A stretch of 64,000 nucleotides of DNA from positions 1,488,001 to 1,552,000 of the forward strand of contig NZ_CP135918.1 of assembly GCF_032393985.1 (NCBI RefSeq), given 5' to 3'. The notes beneath the pieces are model-generated. The model was given only the letters and a program-made list of their open reading frames with translations. It was not told the DNA's origin and searched no databases. This DNA comes from Fischerella sp. JS2 (GTDB lineage: Bacteria > Cyanobacteriota > Cyanobacteriia > Cyanobacteriales > Nostocaceae). Of the stretch, positions 17,250 to 25,991 are shown in pieces (the stretch's first letter is position 1; every line of letters starts with the position of its first letter). Made by a program: the position numbers and the translations under genes.

Positions 17250-17978
17250 ATGCAATATCAAATTAAGATTCTAGAACCAACAGATTTATGGTATTTACAG
17301 AACAACATTAATAAAGAAACTAACAAATATTACCATCCCACAAAAGATATTCCATTTGCTCAGCAAGTAGAAATCAAACTAGAAAACTCTGGAGTTATCA
17401 TTCAAAAAGGGTCATTACACAGATGCATCGGTAAATTAAATTATGGTATTTACAAAACTGATAACCGTTTGAAAGATATGTGGGTAGCCTTGCGAACGGA
17501 GATTGACTACAACGCACCTGTGTATCAAGGTACTGGTACGGTTTATCTTGAGCCTAGACAAAAAGGTTATTTTTTACATTACACCTGTATCGATCTATCA
17601 GAGCGGGAGCAATGGGAATTTGATGATGGGGTCTTTCAGTTTTGTTCTAATAATGTAGTTATCGGAGCAAAAAGATTGAAGTTCCGACAAATCGCAGGCT
17701 CTAATGATGGAAAATGGAGGCTGGCGATCAAAGCTTTACCCGGACAAATTTCTCGTGTCGTGGCAGGTACTACAACACCTGCGAGAGTGATTGAACTCAG
17801 CAAAGGAGAAATTTTGATTGCTGACTATGACATAGTGAAAGGATACACAAACGGTATCGAAGAAGATTATCGCAAATTAGGTCATTTTGGCAAAGGTGGT
17901 GGAGAGGGTTTTGTCTGGATGTATAGCGGTGAAGGGAAATTACTGGTGACTGAAAATGACGGTATAGGACTAGATTAA
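17250..17978 (+). CDS. AIM24/TRAP-like beta-barrel protein (probable)
   Basis: 242 residues, almost entirely beta-strand with no signal or membrane helix. Features such as GVIIQKGSLHRCIGKLNYGI, GTGTVYLEPRQKGYFLHYT and WEFDDGVFQFCSNNV, plus a Gly-rich FGKGGGEGFVWMYSGEGKL end, agree with the AIM24/DUF124 family, whose bacterial members form TRAP-like rings. Biological role unknown. The N-terminal 40 residues are polar and probably not part of the fold. It starts at the ATG at 17250 with no strong Shine-Dalgarno sequence. Family call by eye, so moderate confidence. Confidence 0.6.
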   Translation: MQYQIKILEPTDLWYLQNNINKETNKYYHPTKDIPFAQQVEIKLENSGVIIQKGSLHRCIGKLNYGIYKTDNRLKDMWVALRTEIDYNAPVYQGTGTVYLEPRQKGYFLHYTCIDLSEREQWEFDDGVFQFCSNNVVIGAKRLKFRQIAGSNDGKWRLAIKALPGQISRVVAGTTTPARVIELSKGEILIADYDIVKGYTNGIEEDYRKLGHFGKGGGEGFVWMYSGEGKLLVTENDGIGLD

Positions 17979-18350
17979 TTCAAATTTATAGATCTAAATA
18001 ATTTCTAGATGCACTAATGAAAATAGCAAGATTCCTGTAGTCAAACTTTGCGTCCCTTTGGGGTTATCCTCTGCGATCCTTTGCGTTTAAAAATAATACG
18101 AATGAATGCAAACCATTACTGAATTTCTGAACACAGGCTTGGCAAAAATATTTATGTTCCTTGCCAATTCCCAAATTCTACCAAACATTTCGTATTGGCG
18201 ATCGCGAGGTGACAGATGGCTTTAATTTGCGAACGATTTAGAGTCATCCATAACTATCAACTTTCTCCAAATAACCCTAAAAACACAGTTACGATCAAAA
18301 AAGATTTACTTCTATTTTTTATGTCAGAATTGGCTGCGAGGCAATATTAA
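17979..18350. other. Spacer with dispersed repeat
   Basis: Contains a copy of the ctctgcgatcctttgcgt repeat at 18044-18092 and a GGCGATCGCG HIP1-type site near 18197. The right part should carry the queD promoter. No coding sequence recognised. Confidence 0.4.
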
Positions 18351-18740
18351 ATGCCCAAATGGAAACTAGTGACTGAATTCTCCTTTAACAGCGCCCATTA
18401 CATTAAAGATTATGATGGCCCCTGCGGGCGAATGCATGGGCATAATTATACAGTGCGAATTGAAGCAACTTCATCCAAACTACATTCTTCCCAATATTGT
18501 CCACACCCAGTCATGGTGGCTGATTTTAGAACCTTGCGCTGGGCCAAACAAGACATATCCAAAGGCGGACTTGACCATTGTATCCTTAACGAAGTCTTAC
18601 CACCAGAGTACGAAACAACTGCTGAGATGATTGCTAAATATATTTATGACGAAACTAAAAAACGAGTCCCAGCCGATGTGCAACTGAAAGTAGCAGTGTC
18701 GGAAACTCCTAATAGTTGGGCAGAGTATGAAGATGATTAG
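18351..18740 (+). CDS. queD: 6-carboxy-5,6,7,8-tetrahydropterin synthase
   Basis: 129 residues, typical length. Catalyses conversion of dihydroneopterin triphosphate to 6-carboxytetrahydropterin in queuosine (7-deazaguanine) synthesis. Zinc ligands His16, His29 and His31 and catalytic Cys25 are seen in FNSAHYIKDYDGPCGRMHGH, and the Asp-His pair is in GGLDHCILNE. The final NSWAEYED carries the conserved Glu that binds the pterin. A family-wide ambiguity with 6-pyruvoyl-tetrahydropterin synthase exists, but bacterial size and the C-x3-HGHN pattern favour QueD. No other que gene is adjacent. Confidence 0.93.
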   Translation: MPKWKLVTEFSFNSAHYIKDYDGPCGRMHGHNYTVRIEATSSKLHSSQYCPHPVMVADFRTLRWAKQDISKGGLDHCILNEVLPPEYETTAEMIAKYIYDETKKRVPADVQLKVAVSETPNSWAEYEDD

Positions 18741-18744
18741 GTAT

Positions 18745-18813
18745 CTTGGTGTCTTTGTGCCTTAGTGGTTCAATCATAAACTTTCTTTACCACCAAGACA
18801 CTAAGACACAAAG
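18745..18813. repeat. Imperfect inverted repeat after queD
   Basis: Arms at 18745-18769 (cttggtgtctttgtgcctta and following) and 18789-18813 (accaccaagacactaagaca and following) match at about 21 of 25 positions. A related copy with a similar arrangement lies at 49702-49761. Could form a hairpin at the queD 3' end, and is a dispersed element rather than a gene-specific terminator. Confidence 0.7.
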
Positions 18814-18942
18814 AAAAATTGCTGAAAAATAGAGCTTTCAGTGCAAAATTAAGCAAAAAATAATTCCTTCTTAAACTTCTAGTGAGATTTATGAAGTCAG
18901 GAAAGAATCTCAATTTGACTTCTATTGATCCTGGAGGAATTG

Positions 18943-21900
18943 ATGGCTGATTTGTTCTTCTCGGAATACATTGAGGGAAGCAGCAACAACAAAGCATTAG
19001 AAATTTATAACGGTACTGGTGCTGCCATTGACTTAAGTTTGGAAGGCTACATCGTACAGATGTATTTCAACGGTAGCACTTCTGCTGGCTTAACAATCAA
19101 TTTAACTGGTACAGTAGCAAATGACGATGTTTTCGTGCTAGCCCAAAGCAGTGCTAGTGCAGTTATTCTCGCTCAAGCAGATCAAACCAATGGTGCGGGA
19201 TGGTTCAATGGTGATGATGCGATTGTGCTGCGTAAAGGTGGCGTCAATGGCACAATAGTTGATTCGATTGGTCAAATTGGCTTTGACCCTGGTACTGAAT
19301 GGGGAAGTGGACTGACTAGTACAGCAGACAATACTTTGCGTCGCAAAAGTGGTTTCATCAATGGTGATACCAACCCCTCTGATGTTTTTGACCCTACTGT
19401 GGAATGGGATGGTTTCGCTACAGATAGCTTCGACGATTTAGGAATCTACACAACAAATGGTGGTGAAACACCATCCCTGAGTTTAAGTGTTTCTCCTACT
19501 AGCTTTTCAGAAGCAGCAGGAAGTAATGCTGCTATTGGTACAGTAACTCGTACAGGAAGTACAACCAACGCCCTGACAGTTACTTTAGCTAGTAACGATA
19601 CAACTGAGGCAACTGTGCCTACAACAGTAGAAATTCCGGCGGGACAAACCTCAACCACTTTTGATATTGCTGCTGTTGATGATGCGATCGCTGATGGTTC
19701 CCAGACTGTCACCTTCACCGCGACTGCATCCGGCTTTACCAACGGCACAACTACTGTCACGGTAACAGATAATGAAGTTACGCCAGGTAATACTCGCATT
19801 CGTGACATTCAAGGTGCAACTCATGTGTCACCCCTGGTTGGTCAAACAGTTACTAATGTTCCTGGTATTGTTACCGTACTACGTTCTAATGGCTTTTATT
19901 TGCAAGATCCCAATCCTGACAGCAATGATGCCACTTCCGAGGGGATTTTTATCTTTACTTCCTCTGCACCCACAGTCAGTGTTGGTGACTCGATTTTAGT
20001 TAGTGGTACAGTCAGTGAGTTTCGTCCTGGCGGATCTAGTGGGACAAACAATCTCTCAATTACCCAAATTGGTAGTAATCCCAGCATCACTGTACTATCA
20101 AATGGCAATTCCTTACCAACAGCGACAATTCTGGGCAATGGCGGACGCACAATCCCCACAACGGTAATAGAAGACGATGCTACTGGGAATGTGGAAACCA
20201 GTGGCACTTTTGACCCATCCCAAGATGGCATTGACTTCTACGAAAGTGTAGAAGGAATGCTAGTGCAGGTAAATAATCCAGTGGCAGTCGGCCCTACCAA
20301 TGATTTTGGTGAAATCCCTGTTTTGGCTGACAATGGCGTTAATGCTAGCATCCGTACAAGTCGTGGTGGAATTGTGATCCAGCCTGGCGATTTTAATCCA
20401 GAGCGGATTATTATTGATGATGCGATTATTCCTAATCCGGCCCAGGTGAATGTAGGCGATCGCTTTAATGGCTCAGTAACAGGTGTAATTGACTACAGCT
20501 TTGGCAACTTTAAGCTCTTAAATACTACGTCTTTGCCAGGTGTGACTTCTGGTGGTCTGACTCGTGAGACAACAGCGATCGCAGCGAGTGAGGATAAACT
20601 GACTGTTGCCACCTTTAATGTGGAAAACCTCGATCCAGGTGATGGTAGTGACAAGTTTAATAGCTTGGCAAATGCAATTGTTAACAATCTCAAGTCACCA
20701 GACATCATCAGTTTAGAAGAAGTGCAAGACAACAACGGTGCTACGAATGACTCTGTTGTTGATGCGAGTCTGACCTATCAAACTTTAATTGATGCGATCG
20801 CAGCTGCTGGTGGCCCGACTTACGAATATCGTCAAATTAATCCGGTGGATGACCAAGATGGCGGTGAACCAGGCGGCAATATTCGCGTTGGTTTCCTATT
20901 TAATCCCAACCGGGTTGATTTTGTAGACCGTCCCGGTGGCACATCCACCACCAATACAACAATAGTTAATGGTGAACTTTCTGCCAGCCCTGGTCGTCTG
21001 ATTGACACCGATCTCTCAGATGGTGATGCTTTTGCTAATAGCCGTAAGCCTCTGGTGGGTGAGTTTGTCTTCAATGGCAATACAGTATTTGTAGTCGCCA
21101 ACCACTTTAATTCTAAAGGTGGCGACCAACCCTTATTCGGACGCTTCCAACCACCAACACTGACTTCGGAAGCACAAAGAACACAACAAGCCCAAATTGT
21201 CAATAATTTTATAGACAGCGTTTTGGCAGCAGACCCCAACGCTAATGTTGTGGTCATGGGTGATCTTAACGACTTCCAGTTTTCCAACCCCATTGCAACC
21301 TTAAAAGGTGGCGTTCTCACTAACCTAGTTGATACGCTGCCAATAAATGAACAGTACACTTATGTCTTTGAGGGTAACTCCCAAGTTCTTGACCATATAT
21401 TAGTAACTAATAATCTGGTCAATAAGTCTGAATTCGATGTTGTGCATATTAATGCTGAGTTTGTCGCTCAAGTCAGCGACCATGACCCCGTGATGGCAAG
21501 CTTTAACCTAGCTCAAGTTTACAACGAAATAGTTGGCACACCAGGTAATGATAATCTTGTAGGAACAGCCGCAAGCGATCGCATTCAAGGTTTAGAAAAA
21601 AATGACACCCTTAATGGCTTGGGTGGTAACGATATTCTGGAAGGCGATGCAGGTAACGATACCATTTACGGTGGTGATGGTAACGATACAATTTATGGTG
21701 ATGCTGGCAACGACAAGATTTATGGCGAAGCTGGCAATGACAAGATTTATGCTGGTCAAGGCAACGATCAAGTTTATGGTGGCGATGGTGATGACGTAAT
21801 CTACGCTGAAGCCGGCAATAACAAAATTGATTCTGGTTCAGGCTTTGATACAGTATTTAGTGGCAGTGGTCGTGATACCTTTGTGCTGGCTGCTGGTGAA

Positions 21901-22107
21901 GGATTTGATCAAATTGAAAACTTCACATTCAGACAAGACCGTATCAACTTAAGTGGCTTAAGCTTTGCAGACATCACAATTACCCAAGGTACTGGTGCAG
22001 ATGCAAATAATACGCTGATCAGTGTGACGAGTACTGGTGATCTGTTGGCTTCTTTAATTGGAGTACAAGTTAACACAGTTACGAGTTCTGTGTTTACTAT
22101 AGTTTAA
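18943..22107 (+). CDS. Secreted lamin-tail/endonuclease-exonuclease-phosphatase nuclease with RTX repeats
   Basis: 1054 residues from the ATG at 18943, which has GGAGG at 18933 in front; a TTG 18 bases upstream lacks such a site. Order: lamin-tail domain (LFFSEYIEGSSNNKALEIYN, residues 3-150), a Calx-beta-like domain (about 185-280), an OB-like domain of ExeM/NucH-type nucleases (TRIRDIQGATHVSPL, about 285-400), then an endonuclease/exonuclease/phosphatase domain (about 550-858) with TFNVENL, SLEEVQDN, VVMGDLNDF and QVSDHDPVMASF metal and catalytic motifs. Residues 866-970 are RTX Ca-binding nonapeptides (GGNDILEGDAGNDTIYGG), followed by a typical type I secretion tail. It has no signal peptide, as expected for type I secretion. 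Likely digests extracellular DNA for nucleotides or phosphate. Confidence 0.92.
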   Translation: MADLFFSEYIEGSSNNKALEIYNGTGAAIDLSLEGYIVQMYFNGSTSAGLTINLTGTVANDDVFVLAQSSASAVILAQADQTNGAGWFNGDDAIVLRKGGVNGTIVDSIGQIGFDPGTEWGSGLTSTADNTLRRKSGFINGDTNPSDVFDPTVEWDGFATDSFDDLGIYTTNGGETPSLSLSVSPTSFSEAAGSNAAIGTVTRTGSTTNALTVTLASNDTTEATVPTTVEIPAGQTSTTFDIAAVDDAIADGSQTVTFTATASGFTNGTTTVTVTDNEVTPGNTRIRDIQGATHVSPLVGQTVTNVPGIVTVLRSNGFYLQDPNPDSNDATSEGIFIFTSSAPTVSVGDSILVSGTVSEFRPGGSSGTNNLSITQIGSNPSITVLSNGNSLPTATILGNGGRTIPTTVIEDDATGNVETSGTFDPSQDGIDFYESVEGMLVQVNNPVAVGPTNDFGEIPVLADNGVNASIRTSRGGIVIQPGDFNPERIIIDDAIIPNPAQVNVGDRFNGSVTGVIDYSFGNFKLLNTTSLPGVTSGGLTRETTAIAASEDKLTVATFNVENLDPGDGSDKFNSLANAIVNNLKSPDIISLEEVQDNNGATNDSVVDASLTYQTLIDAIAAAGGPTYEYRQINPVDDQDGGEPGGNIRVGFLFNPNRVDFVDRPGGTSTTNTTIVNGELSASPGRLIDTDLSDGDAFANSRKPLVGEFVFNGNTVFVVANHFNSKGGDQPLFGRFQPPTLTSEAQRTQQAQIVNNFIDSVLAADPNANVVVMGDLNDFQFSNPIATLKGGVLTNLVDTLPINEQYTYVFEGNSQVLDHILVTNNLVNKSEFDVVHINAEFVAQVSDHDPVMASFNLAQVYNEIVGTPGNDNLVGTAASDRIQGLEKNDTLNGLGGNDILEGDAGNDTIYGGDGNDTIYGDAGNDKIYGEAGNDKIYAGQGNDQVYGGDGDDVIYAEAGNNKIDSGSGFDTVFSGSGRDTFVLAAGEGFDQIENFTFRQDRINLSGLSFADITITQGTGADANNTLISVTSTGDLLASLIGVQVNTVTSSVFTIV

Positions 22108-22129
22108 TCATCTGTGTTCGATAAAATAG

Positions 22130-22156
22130 CCCACCATCCGGCTAATGAATGGTGGG
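22130..22156 (+). terminator. Hairpin after the RTX nuclease
   Basis: Arms CCCACCAT (22130-22137) and ATGGTGGG (22149-22156) with an 11-base loop. The downstream T content is modest (tgtttc), so termination is likely but not certain. Confidence 0.65.
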
Positions 22157-22306
22157 TGTTTCACATTCGCGATCGCAGTGAAAATATGAAGTGATTATCC
22201 GAACTTAATATTACGCAATTTTGGCCAAGTAACTTAATTTTAACCGCCAAGATGCCAAGGGTTTGTAGAGCGTGCCTAAGTCCTAATTGGTAACTATACT
22301 TATTTA

Positions 22307-22398
22307 GGACTTACGCAAAAAACTCTCAAACTCAATATTCCTCTGTGTACTCTGCGTCCTCTGCGGTTTATTGTTTTGTTATAGTTATGCGTAAGTCC
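22307..22398. mobile_element. MITE-like element with GGACTTACGCA ends
   Basis: A 92-base unit with perfect 11-base inverted ends: GGACTTACGCA at 22307-22317 and TGCGTAAGTCC at 22388-22398. The interior contains the ctctgtgtactctgcgtcct repeat. No coding capacity. A related half-site (ggacttacacagg) lies at 40718-40732 beside the IS element. Typical of small non-autonomous repeats in filamentous cyanobacteria; the mobilising enzyme is unknown. Confidence 0.65.
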
Positions 22399-22400
22399 AG

Positions 22401-23216
22401 TTATTGTTTAGAATCGCGCTCTAACAACTGTTGAATCTCACTCCGTAAGGCAGTAATTTCCTCATGTAGTGCTGTTATTGATTTTGCTCCTGCTAACTCA
22501 GCTTGGTCATCGTCTGCATCCCTACCAATAAAAAAAGTGGCAAGAGTTGCTGTGACGTAGCCAAAAACGGCAAAGGCATATAATGCTAAAATCAAACAAA
22601 GTACCCGACCTTCAGGTGTTTGTGGCCAGTACTCTGACCCCATCGTTGTCATCAGCATCGCTGTCCACCACAATGCAGTACCATAATTCTTCAACCCAGA
22701 GCCATCGGGAAGCTGATTTTCAAATGCATACATGCCAGCAGATCCTACCAGCGTGACAATTGTTGTCAGAATGATGACATAGCCAAACCCACGACGATTA
22801 AAACTAGCGCTTAATGCCTGCATACCTCGATTGGTACGAGTCATCACTCGTAGTAATTGCAATCCTCGCACAGACCGTACTGTACGTAGCGCCCGTACTA
22901 ATTTGAAAATGCGGAAGATGCGTAGACCTGGTAACATCAGAGAAAAAACGGTTAGCCAGTTGCGTTTGAGATAAGAAAGCTTACGCGGAGCTAATGCCAG
23001 TTCTAGCAAAAAATCAAGGATGAAAATTATCCAAATTGTGTTGCTAACTACTTCCAGTAGTGAATTTAATCCCCAAATCAGTTCGATAACAAATAGTACC
23101 AGCCACCCAAAGGCAAGCACTAGCATGGGAATTTCCAGCCATTCTTCCAACTGCTGAAGGACTTGACTGCGCTCTTGTTCTAGAGTTTGTTTGTTAAATG
23201 GGTCAAGGTTACTCAT
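22401..23216 (-). CDS. Voltage-gated-like ion channel with unusual pore motif
   Basis: 271 residues of the voltage-gated ion channel superfamily. Hydrophobic helices near 30-55 and 60-80 are followed by an S4-like stretch with regular arginines (LRIFRIFKLVRALRTVRSVR), then S5, a pore loop and S6. Where a potassium channel has TVGYGD, this protein reads TTMGSEYWPQTPEGR, so ion selectivity cannot be assumed. A C-terminal coiled coil (ALHEEITALRSEIQQLLE) probably sets the tetramer. The stop codon is just outside the MITE-like element at 22307-22398. Inner-membrane location. The class is clear; the ion and gating signal are not. Confidence 0.85.
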   Translation of the reverse strand: MSNLDPFNKQTLEQERSQVLQQLEEWLEIPMLVLAFGWLVLFVIELIWGLNSLLEVVSNTIWIIFILDFLLELALAPRKLSYLKRNWLTVFSLMLPGLRIFRIFKLVRALRTVRSVRGLQLLRVMTRTNRGMQALSASFNRRGFGYVIILTTIVTLVGSAGMYAFENQLPDGSGLKNYGTALWWTAMLMTTMGSEYWPQTPEGRVLCLILALYAFAVFGYVTATLATFFIGRDADDDQAELAGAKSITALHEEITALRSEIQQLLERDSKQ

Positions 23217-23559
23217 AGCTATTTGCTAGCAGGAGGCTCAAGCAAGCTGAGATTTAACTATCTCAAAAGCTTTTCCACTTAGTTCTATAGTATTTGTACT
23301 ATTATTGACTGCATATCACCCTCTTGCTAACCATCCCCTATTGCTAAATAGTTATGTCTCTAGCTAGGGGTATATTTGTTAATTGAACCAGTAGTGGAGT
23401 GCGTTATAAACATTAATCCTAACGCACCGCCAGATCAAGTTTGTCGCGATCGCTTTCATGTTTGTGATGAATGTCTTCACGTTATAAGCTTGGTATATCC
23501 TTATATGTTGCCTACATAGTAGCGTACATCCGTGCGCCATTAATGAGTTATAATTATAA
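23217..23559. other. Spacer with short inverted repeat
   Basis: Contains the pair GTGCGTTA (23399-23406) and TAACGCAC (23420-23427), a dispersed palindrome type common in Nostocales, and a HIP1-like site at 23444-23452. No gene seen. Confidence 0.45.
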
Positions 23560-24195
23560 TTATAAATACCCTTCTTCCTCAGCAAAATTACGTAATCTTG
23601 GTAGACACTGACGTTGATAAAAACTGCTCAAAGTAGAGACTGGTAAATTATATTCTACTGATAACTCCTTCCAGCCTACCTCTGGTGGTAAGCGTTTCAA
23701 AATTAACACCTGACAATTTACATGCGGGTGTCCTTTAATGTAGGTGTTGCGTAGTTCTCCATCGATATCTTCTTCTGCCCATAACTTTACCGTTTCCAAA
23801 ATAGGAGGCACATCGGGGAAAGCGGGCAGTTTATCTTCAGGATATATAGTTTCAAGGCGATCGCCAGAAGCAGACTGATTTACACTGGGAAGGGCTTTTT
23901 TAGCATTTTCCTCCCGTTGTTGAGTGTAAAAATCTTGCAGTCTCCATCTTAGGTAAGCATTCAACCAGGTAATCACAGAACCCCGTGCTGGATCGTAAGC
24001 GCCACAAACATTAGCACAGAAGTACAACCACGTCTGTTGCAGCGCATCTTGATAGTAAGGCGTACTCTCTTTCCAAAGTTTGCCAGCAGCCAAGCGAATA
24101 ATTTGTGTAAGTCGCTTCTGACGCTGTGGACTTCCAGTAGGATATCCACAAGCTTCATTTACTAAATACCGTAAATTTTCCTCCAATGTTTGCAT
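23560..24195 (-). CDS. Sigma-70-like regulator of unusual type
   Basis: About 211 residues from the ATG at 24195; a TTG 24 bases upstream is in frame. The central region (YYQDALQQTWLYFCANVCGA, then ARGSVITWLNAYLRWRLQDF) resembles sigma region 2, and the C-terminus (GWKELSVEYNLPVSTLSSFY) has a helix-turn-helix like region 4. It is about the size of an ECF-type factor, but the sequence between is acidic and Pro-rich (IYPEDKLPAFPDVPPILETV). Similar sigma-factor-like proteins are annotated in cyanobacteria. It could recruit RNA polymerase to a small regulon. The co-directional DUF2330 and kinase genes upstream suggest, but do not prove, a joint function. No anti-sigma gene is seen. Confidence 0.65.
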   Translation of the reverse strand: MQTLEENLRYLVNEACGYPTGSPQRQKRLTQIIRLAAGKLWKESTPYYQDALQQTWLYFCANVCGAYDPARGSVITWLNAYLRWRLQDFYTQQREENAKKALPSVNQSASGDRLETIYPEDKLPAFPDVPPILETVKLWAEEDIDGELRNTYIKGHPHVNCQVLILKRLPPEVGWKELSVEYNLPVSTLSSFYQRQCLPRLRNFAEEEGYL

Positions 24196-24239
24196 ATATA
24201 GTTTTCGCGAACACAGCAAGCCTTTTCTAAGTATTGCGT

Positions 24240-24440
24240 AGAATTGGCATTTGCGATCAGGGAATGGGGAGATGGGGAGGTGAAGGGTGTGAGAAGTGTG
24301 TAGACGCGTAGCGGCTTCCCGTAAGGGTGGAGTGTGAGGGGTGTGAGGAGTGTGATGTCTCCCTTGTCTTCCTTGTCCCCCATGTCTTCTTTGTCTCCTG
24401 TGTCCCCTTGTCTCCCGTGTTGTCTTGTCTCCAATCCCCG
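24240..24440. repeat. G/C-skewed low-complexity repeat block
   Basis: Repeated ggggagat, gtgtgag and ccttgtc units with the motif gtagacgcgtagcggcttcc near 24299-24320, all between the sigma-like and DUF2330 genes. Related blocks lie at 33958-34060 and 60145-60250, and a copy of the gtagacgc...ggcttcccgta motif at 62423-62450. It is strongly strand-asymmetric. Short ORFs across it are artefacts of the repeats. Confidence 0.7.
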
Positions 24441-24453
24441 ATCTCCGACCAAA

Positions 24454-25824
24454 CTACAACCCTATCCAAGAAAGAAGCACTCGCCACCAAGAAACACTCA
24501 CCTGACCGTTGAGGTTCATTTTTTTACGGATATCTTGAATATTCCAATTGGTTAGTTTCGCAAGCGTTTGTGCTTCTTGTTCAAAGCGTTTTCTTAAAGA
24601 CCGTTTGTATTCTCTACCCGCTTGACACTTAGCTTCACCTGTAAACGGATGTTGCAAAATATAACGTCCTTGGAAGTTTTCCCGGTTAGATGTTTCTTGG
24701 AAGATTAAATCTTCTGGAAATTTGTCACGAGTGTAGCGGACGTGGAGGCGAGTGATAAAAACGTCGTTGGGAACAGTCGAACGACGAAAAGGTGCTGAGT
24801 GATAAATATCTGGAGGGAAATTATTTAACCAAAAGACGCCTGCTTCTTTAAGTTCTTCTGAGTTAAGCGGTTCAGCAGAACAGGGATCACAACTACCCAT
24901 ATCCCAAGCGTATTCCAAAAATCCCACTTTCCGGTCTTCTTTGGTGTAGGCAGTTTGGAACATGGATTTATAAAATTCGCCAAATTCATTTTTGACAAAC
25001 AGAGGAATATTAGCATCAGAAGGAACTTTGACAGTGCGGTAGTTAGTAAGTTCTGCCTGTCCTTTAGGCGAAAGGATATAAACAATTAAATCTTGATCTG
25101 TTGCCGCATTGATCATACCCAAACGAATTGGCAACATGAATTTGGGCGACTGGTAAGAAATTTGCAATGGACGCAGGTTTTGATAGCCACTTTCTTCAAA
25201 TTTATCTAGGTTGACTTTAGCTACAAAAAATTTCATCTTTTGCCGGATGTAAGGCTTAAGTAACTGCTGCGCCCCTCTGGGAATTTTGTAACCGTTACGA
25301 ATTAGCCAAGTTTCCAGTCCGTTAGATTCTTTGGCACTTAAAATCAAAATATCGTATTCACCAACATTGAAACGCGCTTCCACTGTGACGCCCAAACTCT
25401 GGTTGCTGTTTCTTCTTTGCCCTTGACTTTCTGCTACTGTTGGTGCTGGCGCAGCTTCCAAGACTCTCTCATCATAGACAACAGTGCAGGGGTCAGAGTC
25501 ATAATACTCTACTAATCGTGGTGCGCTAAAAGCATCCAAACGTTCGATGATCTTAGGGTTGCCGACACGTACTTGTTCTTTTTGGATAACAGTAGGAACA
25601 GGTACAACGATCGCAAAATCTTTCACATCACCTTGGTAGTCATTAGCCATCGTCAACACAGTGCGATCGCCACTATGTGCGATCGCCACCTGCGAAGCTT
25701 TGTTATATAGTTTTGTATCTGCTTTCGCAACATAAAAACCGCAAAATGCCCAAGCCGTAGGTGCAAAGCAAAATACAACTGCACATATCAGCAGTAATGA
25801 AATCAGGTATCTTAAGTGTTTCAT
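24454..25824 (-). CDS. DUF2330 domain protein, secreted or membrane-anchored
   Basis: 456 residues. A Sec signal peptide (LISLLLICAVVFCFAPTAWA) with cleavage after AWA is followed by FCGFYVAKADTKLYNKASQ, the start of DUF2330. Other typical segments: TMANDYQGDVKDFAIVVPVP, FDAFSAPRLVEYYD-like (DAFSAPRLVEYYDSDPC), IRLGMIN and FVKNEFGEFYKSMFQ. Several cysteines and a short C-terminal hydrophobic WWRVLLSWIGL are seen. The biochemical function of DUF2330 is not known; Ca-binding and adhesion have been proposed without firm proof. Located downstream of a kinase on the same strand with 167 bases between. Confidence 0.85.
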   Translation of the reverse strand: MKHLRYLISLLLICAVVFCFAPTAWAFCGFYVAKADTKLYNKASQVAIAHSGDRTVLTMANDYQGDVKDFAIVVPVPTVIQKEQVRVGNPKIIERLDAFSAPRLVEYYDSDPCTVVYDERVLEAAPAPTVAESQGQRRNSNQSLGVTVEARFNVGEYDILILSAKESNGLETWLIRNGYKIPRGAQQLLKPYIRQKMKFFVAKVNLDKFEESGYQNLRPLQISYQSPKFMLPIRLGMINAATDQDLIVYILSPKGQAELTNYRTVKVPSDANIPLFVKNEFGEFYKSMFQTAYTKEDRKVGFLEYAWDMGSCDPCSAEPLNSEELKEAGVFWLNNFPPDIYHSAPFRRSTVPNDVFITRLHVRYTRDKFPEDLIFQETSNRENFQGRYILQHPFTGEAKCQAGREYKRSLRKRFEQEAQTLAKLTNWNIQDIRKKMNLNGQVSVSWWRVLLSWIGL

Positions 25825-25991
25825 AATTCGAGTAATGATTAGTAGTTAGTTAAGTACTCAGACACAATTAATTACACAGATTTTTTTCTATTCCCCGTTC
25901 CCTGTTAAGAGTCTCCACGAATGAATTTAATTTTGTCCAACTATTTATTTGTTTTATGTTTCTCCTGTGTCCCCCTTGTCTCCCTTCCCTT

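Noticed and set aside
24162-24555. Several overlapping ORFs in the G/C-skewed repeat block
   Set aside because: They derive from tandem units read in various frames; compositions are repetitive and not protein-like.
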